A DNA stretch of 5,624 nucleotides from Actinomycetota bacterium (lineage in GTDB: Bacteria; Actinomycetota; Acidimicrobiia; Acidimicrobiales; Acidimicrobiaceae): positions 1-5,624 of the forward strand of contig SIRY01000234.1 in the NCBI GenBank assembly GCA_004366215.1, read 5' to 3'. A program made the position numbers and the translations under genes. The notes below the pieces were generated by a model, which saw only the letters and a program-made list of their open reading frames with translations, was not told the DNA's origin and did not search any database. Positions 1 through 5,471 of the stretch are shown piece after piece. Position 1 is the first letter of the stretch, and each line of letters opens with the position of its first letter.

Positions 1-440
1 CAGACCTGGTGCTGACCGGCGTCCAGGCAGCTGACGACCTCGATGGTCAGACTGCAGGGGTCCTCGCCGCGCTCATGGGTTGGCCACACGCGGCAGTCGT
101 CGTTGGGGTAGAGCCGCAGGGCGACGCGATCCAGGTCGCCCAGGAGCTCGGTGGGGGCACGGTCGCGGTGTCCACCCTGGGCTTGCCGGCGGTGCTCGGC
201 ATCCAAGCGGCTCGCCAGGCGCCTCGCTACGCGCCGATCGCACGCATTCGCCAGGCGCAGCAGTCGGTTGCGATCGAGGAGGTGGAGGTCGCCGCGGAGC
301 CTCCTCAGGCCCTCGGAGTTGTGCGTCGACTCTTCCCGCCACCTGCCCGAGGGCGAGCGCAGATGCTCGAGGGGTCACCGGGCGACGTTGCGGATCAGAT
401 CATTGAGATTCTGCGGGCTCGCGGGCTCGTGAGGGCGTGA
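1..440 (+). CDS. etfB: Electron transfer flavoprotein beta subunit, C-terminal part (5' end outside window)
   Basis: EtfB pairs with EtfA to form a soluble electron carrier that takes electrons from dehydrogenases and passes them to a membrane quinone reductase. The reading frame is already open at base 3, so the true start lies upstream and only about the last 145 residues are seen. The visible part begins with DLVLTGVQAADDLDGQT, the nucleotide-binding loop typical of EtfB, followed by GWPHAAVVVGVE. Next comes a segment like the EtfB signature (VAQELGGGTVAVSTLGLPAVL), then APRYAPIARIRQAQQ, matching the family's PRYP...I.kAkkk segment. The C-terminal tail is the arm that embraces EtfA in known structures. 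The stop (438-440) sits 11 bases before the etfA ATG, so the two are almost certainly cotranscribed. Family identity is clear; the ETF subgroup (bifurcating or not) cannot be judged from this fragment. Confidence 0.92.
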   Translation, partial: DLVLTGVQAADDLDGQTAGVLAALMGWPHAAVVVGVEPQGDAIQVAQELGGGTVAVSTLGLPAVLGIQAARQAPRYAPIARIRQAQQSVAIEEVEVAAEPPQALGVVRRLFPPPARGRAQMLEGSPGDVADQIIEILRARGLVRA

Positions 441-448
441 GGGGGAGG
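441..448 (+). promoter_or_regulatory. Ribosome binding site of etfA
   Basis: GGGGGAGG lies directly after the etfB stop codon and three bases before ATG 452. It favours 452 over the GTG at 437 as the etfA start. A similar purine run about three bases before ATG recurs ahead of the second lipoyl gene (4343) and the DsrE gene (4980). Confidence 0.6.
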
Positions 449-451
449 AAC

Positions 452-1411
452 ATGGCGGTCGCAGTTCTTGTCGTGGCGGAGCGGGTGGTCGGCGACGTCC
501 CCGACGTCACGTTCGAGTTGCTGGGCAGAGGGCGCGAGCTCGCAGACGCGCTTGGTGGCGAGCTCGCGGTGGCGGTCGTCGGCCACGGAGTCGGCGAACT
601 CCCGTTCGGCATCGCTGACGTCGTCTACGTCGTCGATGACCCAGCGCTTGGGTCGTGGGCGCCGAGCCTCGTCGAACACGCCGTTGCGCAGGTCGTCGAG
701 CGAGCTCAGCCTCGACTCGTCGTCGTGAGCACGGGCACGGTCGGCCTCGACCTCGCCGCAGCGCTCGCGACGCGCTTTGGGGCTCCACTCGCGTCGTACG
801 GGGTCGGACTCGAGCTGGACGGAGATGACGTCGTCGTGACGAGCCAGCTCTACGGAGGCAAGTTGCTCGCGGAGGTGCTCCTCGGGGGCCCCCTCGCCTT
901 CGTCAGCGTCATCCCCGGCAGCTTCGATGCTGAGGCAGGGCGGCGAGGTGGGGCACCGCGCGTTGAGACGGTCTCGGTCGACGACCTCGATGGAGTTCGG
1001 GCGAGTGGGGGCGAGGTGCGCGAGCCGGAGGCGACAGGTGTCGACATCACGGCGGCGGACATGCTGGTCTCGGTGGGGCGAGGCATCGGTTCTAAGGAGA
1101 ATCTCGAGCTCGTCCAGGAGCTCGCGGACGCGCTCAAGGTTCCTCTCGCCGCATCTCGACCCATCATCGACCAGGGGTGGTTGCCAAAGCCGCACCAGGT
1201 TGGCAAGTCTGGCAAGAAGGTCAAGCCTCAGGTGTACCTCGCGCTCGGCATCTCGGGTGCGCCCGAGCACCTCGAGGGTATGCGCTCGGCGGGGACTATC
1301 ATCGCCTGCAACACCGATCCGAGCGCGCCGATCTTCGAGGTCGCGCACTACGGGACCACCGTCGACCTCTTCGACCTCGTTCCTGAGCTCACCGAGCGTC
1401 TCGGGGGGTGA
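452..1411 (+). CDS. etfA: Electron transfer flavoprotein alpha subunit
   Basis: EtfA binds the redox-active FAD of the ETF heterodimer. The product is 319 residues, normal for the family. The N-terminal domain (about 1-195) is the variable alpha/beta region and includes the family-like segment VTSQLYGGK (130-138). The C-terminal domain carries the FAD-binding motifs in order: SVGRGIG (207-213), SRPIIDQGW (235-243), QVGKSGKKVKP (249-259), GISGAPEHL (266-274) and CNTDPSAPIF (286-295). ATG at 452 is chosen because a purine-rich GGGGGAGG lies just upstream and the protein then opens with a typical first beta strand (AVAVLVVAE). A GTG at 437 in the same frame overlaps the etfB stop and is the alternative. 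The stop abuts the next gene, which indicates translational coupling. Its likely electron acceptor is the membrane iron-sulfur protein encoded immediately downstream; this is inferred from gene order and known ETF-EMO pairs. Confidence 0.95.
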   Translation: MAVAVLVVAERVVGDVPDVTFELLGRGRELADALGGELAVAVVGHGVGELPFGIADVVYVVDDPALGSWAPSLVEHAVAQVVERAQPRLVVVSTGTVGLDLAAALATRFGAPLASYGVGLELDGDDVVVTSQLYGGKLLAEVLLGGPLAFVSVIPGSFDAEAGRRGGAPRVETVSVDDLDGVRASGGEVREPEATGVDITAADMLVSVGRGIGSKENLELVQELADALKVPLAASRPIIDQGWLPKPHQVGKSGKKVKPQVYLALGISGAPEHLEGMRSAGTIIACNTDPSAPIFEVAHYGTTVDLFDLVPELTERLGG

Positions 1412-1413
1412 CG

Positions 1414-3580
1414 ATGCTGGCGATCGCCGAGACGCGTCCTCGCTCGGTGGGCGAGACCCACGTCGCGAGGGTCGTGTGCTACGTGCTCGCGCTCGTCGTG
1501 ATTGTCCTGTTCCTCTGGGGCGTGGCACGGCGTGTGCGGGCGTGGTCACGAGGTCGGCGTCCAGAGGGGTGGCGGTGGCTTCGACGACGGGACCCGAGCG
1601 ACATCGAGGGCGTCTCGTCCCGACCCACGGTAGGCGAGTCGGTCGCGATCATCGCCGCGAATCGGACGGTGACGAAGACCAAACCGGCAGTCGGATTCGC
1701 ACATCTGCTCGTCTTCTGGGGCTTCCTCGGACTGCTTGCCGCCACGTCGATCCTCGCGATCGACTACGACGTCCTCGGGAACCTCTCGCGTCTCCTCGTC
1801 GGCCACACGGTGAGCTTCTTCCATGGGCCGTTCTACTTGGCTTACAACGCGGTCTTCGACGCTGCCGGCTTAGCAGCGCTCGTTGGCACGCTCTTGCTCG
1901 CGCTGCGGCGGTGGTTCAGTCCCGAGATCCAGCTCGATCTCACGCGCGCCGAGCGGCCCGCGGGCGGCTACTCCCGGGCCAAGATCGCGGTCGGCGATCA
2001 GGTGTTCATCGTCGGCTTGCTGGTCATCTTGCTGACCGGCATCGCCATCCAAGCGCTTCGGATCGTCGGGGAGGGCTTTCCGAGCTTCGAGCGTTGGACG
2101 TGGCTCGGGTGGCTCACGGCCAAGCTGCTCGCGAGCCTCGGAGTGAGCGCTGCCAGGGCGCGCGCGATCCACGCGTGGCTGTGGTGGGTGCACGTCGGGC
2201 TCGCGCTCGGCTTCGTCGCCTACATCCCCTTCTCAAAGGCGTTACACATGCTGACCGCGCCGGCGAACCTGATCGTGCGAGATCCAAAGCAGGTACGCGC
2301 GCTGCCAGCACCCCCTGCTGGTCGGCCGGGCTACGTTGGGCTCGAGGATTTCACGCCGAGCGATCGACTGAGCCTCGACGCGTGCACGAAGTGCGGGCGC
2401 TGTCACGCCGTGTGTCCCGCGCGTACCGCGGGGGCGCCGCTATCGCCGCGTGATCTCGTGCTCGACCTCCGCGCGTGGCTCGATCGTGCCCAGGGCGTCG
2501 AGCTCCTGCTCGACTCGGAGGATCGTCCAGACGCGACGGGTCCGAGGGCAGCTGAGGGACCGATCCCTGGTACCGTCATCAGCGAGCGCGTGCTGTGGTC
2601 ATGTACGACCTGCATGGCATGCGTCGAGGTGTGCCCGGTTGGGATCGAGCACGTCCCCCTCATCGTGCAGCTGCGGCGCCCGCTCGTCGATGCTGGTACG
2701 ATGGACCCGACTCTCCAGAGCGCGTTGCAGAACGTCGCGCAGCAGGGCAACTCGTTCGGCAAGTCAGCTCGCCTGCGAGCTCGGTGGACCAAAGGGCTCG
2801 AGCAGCCAATACCGGATGCGAGGAAGGAGCCCGTCGAGTACCTATGGTTCGTCGGCGACTACGCCTCCTTCGACGAGCGGGTGGCAGAGCTCTCGCGCAC
2901 CTTCGCCCGAGTGCTCCAGCACGCCGGCGTGTCGTTCGGCATTCTCTACGAGGGTGAGCGCAACGCAGGGAATGACGTTCGGCGCGTCGGCGAGGAAGGG
3001 CTCTTCGAGATGCTCGTCGAGGCGAACCTCGCTGAGCTCAGCAAGGCGCAGTACCACGCCATCGTGACGACGGATCCGCACAGCTTCAACACGCTGCGCA
3101 ACGAGTATCCGTCGTTCGGCCTGCAGACGCCCGTGTTGCACTACACGGAGCTCCTCGCCAAGCTGCTCTACCAGCGTCGGATCGAGCCTCGTCAGCTGGG
3201 CTTGCGGGTCACGTACCACGACCCGTGCTACCTTGGGCGCTACAACCGGGTCTTTGACGCCCCTCGTGCGGTATTGGGTGGCCTTGGGTGTGAGCTCGTC
3301 GAGATGCCTCGACATCGGCAAGGATCGTTCTGCTGTGGCGCTGGGGGCGGGCGCATCTGGATGGATGACTCGTTCCTCGCCGAGCGCCCGAGCGTGAACC
3401 GCATCAAGGAGGCCTTGACGCTCGGCGTCGACGTCTTCGTCGTCGCCGAAGGACTACGCCATGTTCGCGGATGCCGTCAAGACCGTCGGCGCCGAGGGCA
3501 CGCTTCGTGTCATGGACGTCGTCGAGCTCGTCAGCGAAGCGGTCCTCACGGTCCCTGCTCTCGAGGGTGCTGGTGAGTGA
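1414..3580 (+). CDS. Membrane-bound HdrD-like iron-sulfur oxidoreductase (ETF:menaquinone oxidoreductase-like), frame broken near the 3' end
   Basis: Probable membrane enzyme that accepts electrons from the neighbouring ETF and reduces quinone. Numbering is from ATG 1414, preceded by a GGGGGG run; GTG 1408 is the alternative start. Likely membrane helices are near 20-40, 95-117, 138-163, 196-214 and 253-275. His residues in or beside them (97, 253, 260, 278) are candidates for haem b binding, as in NarI-like domains. Two 4Fe-4S motifs follow: CTKCGRCHAVCP (C324, 327, 330, 334) and CTTCMACVEVCP (C397, 400, 403, 407). Two CCG-type domains come next. The first (about 478-588) keeps the family pattern but not its cysteines. 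The second has HDPCYLG (C605) and SFCCGAGGG (C640, C641). The main frame runs to a TGA at 3574-3576, but from about 3445 it encodes an arginine-rich tail foreign to the family. The next frame from 3446 gives PKDYAMFADAVKTVG and ends in TGA at 3578-3580, three bases before the next gene. The true product therefore probably spans both frames. Family assignment is strong; the electron partner is inferred. Confidence 0.88.
3446..3580 (+). other. Displaced C-terminal coding segment of the HdrD-like gene (other frame after a frame break)
   Basis: Read from CCG at 3446, this stretch encodes 44 residues beginning PKDYAMFADAVKTVGAEG, continuing through RVMDVVELVSEAV, and then TGA. It looks like the normal helical end of a CCG-domain protein, whereas the frame that carries the rest of the gene yields only Arg/Gly/His-rich residues here. 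The shift is equivalent to one extra base or to two or five missing bases around 3445-3448. A loss of five bases would restore an Ala-Cys-Pro-Lys-Asp reading and supply the cysteine expected about 37 residues after the CCG motif. It could be a real mutation or a sequencing or assembly error. Confidence 0.82.
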
Positions 3581-3583
3581 GCC

Positions 3584-3907
3584 GTGGCACTAGGGCTGCT
3601 GCGCTGCGTCGTGTGCGGGGCGAGCGCGTACTACCAGGGACTCCACGAGCACCTCGTCGCGAAGCACCCCGAGCTCGTCGAGGTCCGCGGGGCGCCGCAC
3701 GCTTCTTACGCCGTCGAGTGCCCTGTGTGCCACGAACGCTACGAGCAGCGGATCAAGCGCGGGAGCGCGGCCGAATCCTTCCTCACGGAGTTCGAGAGGG
3801 ACGTCCGGCTCGTGGGTGGGGACATCCTGCTCCAGCACCTCATCGGAGAGCACGCTGCGCTCGTCATCGAGTCGGGAGATGAAAAGGAGGCTGATGACCA
3901 TGGCTGA
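3584..3907 (+). CDS. Small protein with two CxxC...HxxxxH zinc-finger-like modules, function unknown
   Basis: I do not recognise this 107-residue protein. It contains two similar metal-site patterns. The first is C8-x2-C11 followed by H23-x4-H28 (HLVAKH). The second is C46-x2-C49 (CPVC) followed by H85-x4-H90 (HLIGEH). Each resembles a C2H2 zinc finger; the first has spacing close to the bacterial Ros/MucR type (C-x2-C-x9-H-x4-H). The tail is acidic (ESGDEKEADDHG). There is no signal peptide or membrane helix. The GTG start at 3584 comes three bases after the restored stop of the HdrD-like gene, and the 3' end overlaps the start of the first lipoyl gene by eight bases, so it is embedded in the operon. 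It may be a small zinc or redox accessory protein, or a regulator. Coding status is supported by the position, the overlaps and the two ordered Cys/His sets; the role is unknown. Confidence 0.8.
   Translation: MALGLLRCVVCGASAYYQGLHEHLVAKHPELVEVRGAPHASYAVECPVCHERYEQRIKRGSAAESFLTEFERDVRLVGGDILLQHLIGEHAALVIESGDEKEADDHG
3884..3890 (+). promoter_or_regulatory. Ribosome binding site of the first lipoyl-carrier gene
   Basis: AAGGAGG, within the end of the zinc-finger-like gene, is a near-perfect Shine-Dalgarno. It lies nine bases before ATG 3900 and three before ATG 3894, so both in-frame starts are possible. The nine-base spacing favours 3900. Confidence 0.65.
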
Positions 3908-4334
3908 GGTTCGCTCGTGCAACCTCCCTGATGATCTCTACTACCTCGTCGATCGCCACGTGTGGGTGCGGCCCGAGGGTGACGTCCTCGTCATCGGCCT
4001 CACGGACGTGGCTCAAAACCTCGCGAAGACGATCATCTCTGTGTCGCTCAAGCCGGCTGGGAAGGCGGTCAAGGCGGGGCGCTCGCTCGCGACGGTCGAG
4101 AGCGGCAAGTGGGTCGGGCCGGTCCCCGCGCCGGTCGACGGTGAGGTCGTCGAGGTCAACGAGACGCTCACGAGCCGCCCAGGCCTGCTCAACAGCGATC
4201 CCTACGGCGAGGGGTGGATCGCTAAGGTGCGGGTGGCCGCGTTCGACCCGGCGGAGGCGGGGCTCGTCACAGGTGATGAGGGGATCGCGCGTTACCAGGC
4301 GTTCCTCGAAGAACAGGGCATCAGCTGTGCGTGA
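3900..4334 (+). CDS. GcvH/LbpA-like lipoyl carrier protein 1
   Basis: Small lipoyl-domain protein of 144 residues. Such proteins carry intermediates on a lipoyl group attached to one lysine: the aminomethyl group in glycine cleavage (GcvH), or sulfur in the sHdr sulfur-oxidation pathway (LbpA). The fold runs from the N-terminal WVRPEGDVLVIGLTDVAQ (22-39) through a hairpin with the modification motif VESGKWVGPV (66-75; probable lipoyl lysine K70), then PVDGEVVEVNE and LLNSDPYGEGWIAKV. Canonical GcvH usually has ESVKA at the lysine; the KWVGP form here resembles LbpA as I recall that family. The protein ends GISCA, with a Cys one residue from the terminus. ATG 3894 would add two residues. It overlaps the upstream gene by eight bases and is followed eight bases later by a second carrier. 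No glycine-cleavage genes (gcvT, gcvP) are visible, so a sulfur-metabolism role is more likely than glycine cleavage, by context. Confidence 0.9.
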   Translation: MAEVRSCNLPDDLYYLVDRHVWVRPEGDVLVIGLTDVAQNLAKTIISVSLKPAGKAVKAGRSLATVESGKWVGPVPAPVDGEVVEVNETLTSRPGLLNSDPYGEGWIAKVRVAAFDPAEAGLVTGDEGIARYQAFLEEQGISCA

Positions 4335-4342
4335 GGGGGATC

Positions 4343-4822
4343 ATGAGCGAGTCGTGGGCTGGATGTGAGGTGCCGTCGGACCTGCTCTACGACCTGAGCG
4401 CCGACGTGTGGGTCCGGCCCGAGGCGGAGGATCTCGTGCGAGTCGGTATGACCGACGTAGCTCAGTCGCGGATGGGCAAGCTCGTACAGCTGAGCTGGAA
4501 GCAGCGAGGGCGTCCGGTGACCCGCGGACGACCGCTGCTCGTACTCGAGAGCGCCAAGTGGGTAGGACCGATGGTGTCACCGGTGAGTGGCAAGATCGAG
4601 GAGGCGAACGAGGAGGCGTTTCGACGAGACCCACTGCTTGCGAATCGCGACCCCTACGGGGCGGGGTGGTTCTACCTCGTCGCGCTGAGCCAGCCCGACG
4701 AGCTCGCGCTGCTCGCCGACGCTCGTGCGGCCTTTGAGCACTACCGCCGGATCATCGACGAGTCGGGCTTGCGCTGTTTTCGCTGTGAGGAGCCGGCGGT
4801 ATTCGCCGATGAGGATCCTTGA
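4343..4822 (+). CDS. GcvH/LbpA-like lipoyl carrier protein 2, with C-terminal CxxC
   Basis: A second lipoyl-domain protein of 159 residues, clearly homologous to its neighbour. Shared blocks are DVWVRPE (21-27), GMTDVAQ (35-41), the lysine motif LESAKWVGP (68-76; probable lipoyl lysine K72), PVSGKIEEANE (80-90) and NRDPYGAGW (101-109). Identity to carrier 1 is perhaps 45 percent by eye, so this is an old duplication rather than a recent copy. It has a C-terminal extension with CFRC (C145, C148), whose first Cys aligns with the near-terminal Cys of carrier 1. Such a CxxC could bind metal or be redox active, but that is inference. ATG 4343 follows AGGGGG by a few bases; GTG 4331, overlapping the upstream stop, is the alternative. 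The two carriers may serve different steps or partners, or form a heteromer. Confidence 0.9.
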   Translation: MSESWAGCEVPSDLLYDLSADVWVRPEAEDLVRVGMTDVAQSRMGKLVQLSWKQRGRPVTRGRPLLVLESAKWVGPMVSPVSGKIEEANEEAFRRDPLLANRDPYGAGWFYLVALSQPDELALLADARAAFEHYRRIIDESGLRCFRCEEPAVFADEDP

Positions 4823-4847
4823 ATACGAGCTCGTCACGCTCTACACT
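4819..4847 (+). promoter_or_regulatory. Candidate sigma-70-type promoter for the DsrE gene
   Basis: TTGAAT (4819-4824) and TACACT (4842-4847) are separated by exactly 17 bases. Each matches four of six positions of the -35 (TTGACA) and -10 (TATAAT) consensus. The -35 overlaps the stop codon of the second lipoyl gene. Transcription would begin near 4853-4855, giving a leader of about 125 bases before the DsrE start. This is the only sizeable gap in the window, so a separate promoter here is reasonable, but chance matches of this quality occur. Confidence 0.4.
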
Positions 4848-4850
4848 CGG

Positions 4851-4905
4851 AGCACTCGTTGGGGGACGGGGAGCGCGCCGAGCTAGCGGGCGTCGCTCGA
4901 GTGCT
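4851..4905 (+). repeat. 8-bp perfect inverted repeat in the DsrE leader
   Basis: AGCACTCG (4851-4858) is matched by its exact reverse complement CGAGTGCT (4898-4905), with 39 bases between the arms. The left arm falls at the predicted transcription start of the candidate promoter. It could form a hairpin at the 5' end of the messenger or be a two-part protein-binding site. There is no T-run after it, so it does not look like an intrinsic terminator. Confidence 0.4.
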
Positions 4906-4927
4906 GTTCCGATCAGGAGGCGCGGCG

Positions 4928-4948
4928 ATGACACGGAACGGCATCTGA
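4928..4948 (+). CDS. Possible six-codon leader minigene (MTRNGI)
   Basis: ATG at 4928 is preceded by a perfect AGGAGG (4915-4920) at an ideal seven-base spacing, yet the frame closes after six codons (Met-Thr-Arg-Asn-Gly-Ile, then TGA). The DsrE start lies 31 bases after the stop. It may be a leader peptide that couples or tunes translation of the DsrE gene, or a leftover of a decayed gene start. There is no protein-level evidence. Confidence 0.35.
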   Translation: MTRNGI

Positions 4949-4967
4949 GAGAAGATCGAACGGCAAC

Positions 4968-4976
4968 AAAGGGGGG
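4968..4976 (+). promoter_or_regulatory. Ribosome binding site of the DsrE-family gene
   Basis: AAAGGGGGG lies three bases before ATG 4980 and supports that start. It is separate from the stronger AGGAGG serving the minigene upstream. Confidence 0.55.
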
Positions 4977-4979
4977 ACC

Positions 4980-5471
4980 ATGGCAAAGGATGACGGCACG
5001 CAGTCCATGGCGGTGGTGTGCTGGAGCTCTGACCTTGACCGGGTGTGGCCTGTGCTGATCCTCGCGACCACCGCCGCGGCGTCGGGGCTCGAGGTCGACG
5101 TGTTCTTCACCTTCTGGGGGCTGCGTGTCCTGCAGCGACCGGAGGTTCGCATCACAGGCGATAACTGGATGCAGAAGCTCGAGTCGCTCGTGGACCCGGG
5201 CTCGACGGAACGCCTGCGGCTTGGCAAACTCAACATGGCTGGCGTGGGCACAGCCATGATCAAGATGCTCGCTCGCGAGCACAAGGTGGCGTCGCCGAGT
5301 GAGCTGCTCGAGATGGCTCGAGACCTCGGTGTGCGGCTGCACCCATGCCAGATGACCATGGAGCTCTATGGGCTCTCGAAGGACGACTTCATCGAGGGGG
5401 TCCAGCCGCCGATCGGCGCCGCGAGCTTCATCAACATGGCTGCTGACGCCGACATCACGCTCTTTATCTGA
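4980..5471 (+). CDS. DsrE/DsrF-like family protein, probable sulfur carrier
   Basis: A 163-residue protein of the DsrE superfamily, whose members bind persulfide sulfur on a conserved cysteine and pass it to partners such as TusA or oxidising enzymes. Recognisable parts are the N-terminal strand and helix CWSSDLDRVWPVLILATTAA (14-33), the family-typical VDVFFTFWGLRVL (39-51), and the cysteine segment LHPCQMTMELYGL (120-132), with C123 at the usual active-site position. The end of the chain (PIGAASFINMAADADITLFI) matches the closing strand of the family. C14 is a second cysteine near the N terminus. The sequence resembles the DsrE2/DsrE3-like branch more than the DsrE of DsrEFH, but I cannot settle the subgroup. 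It is cytoplasmic, with no signal peptide. Its position after two lipoyl carriers and an ETF system fits a sulfur-trafficking role. The next gene begins immediately after its stop. Confidence 0.88.
   Translation: MAKDDGTQSMAVVCWSSDLDRVWPVLILATTAAASGLEVDVFFTFWGLRVLQRPEVRITGDNWMQKLESLVDPGSTERLRLGKLNMAGVGTAMIKMLAREHKVASPSELLEMARDLGVRLHPCQMTMELYGLSKDDFIEGVQPPIGAASFINMAADADITLFI

Noticed and set aside
395..1549. Long minus-strand open frame (384 codons) opposite etfA
   Set aside because: Its product is rich in Arg, Asp and Glu with no family motifs, and it lies antisense to a clear etfA. Long antisense frames are common in GC-rich coding DNA.
927..2453. Plus-strand open frame of 508 codons overlapping etfA and the HdrD-like gene
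   Set aside because: The translation is Arg/Ser-rich low-complexity sequence, and the region is fully explained by two genes with conserved motifs in other frames.
3440..3455. Programmed ribosomal frameshift in the HdrD-like gene
   Set aside because: No slippery heptamer, strong downstream stem or upstream Shine-Dalgarno-like stimulator is evident at the junction. A mutation or a sequence error explains it more simply.
3900..4822. Glycine cleavage system H proteins proper
   Set aside because: The fold is the same, but the lysine motif is ES(G/A)KWVGP rather than the usual ESVKA, there are two copies, and no gcvT or gcvP is nearby. I kept the broader GcvH/LbpA-like label because phylogeny was not possible.
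4851..4905. Intrinsic terminator after the second lipoyl gene
   Set aside because: The inverted repeat has a 39-base loop and no following T-run, so it does not fit a rho-independent terminator.
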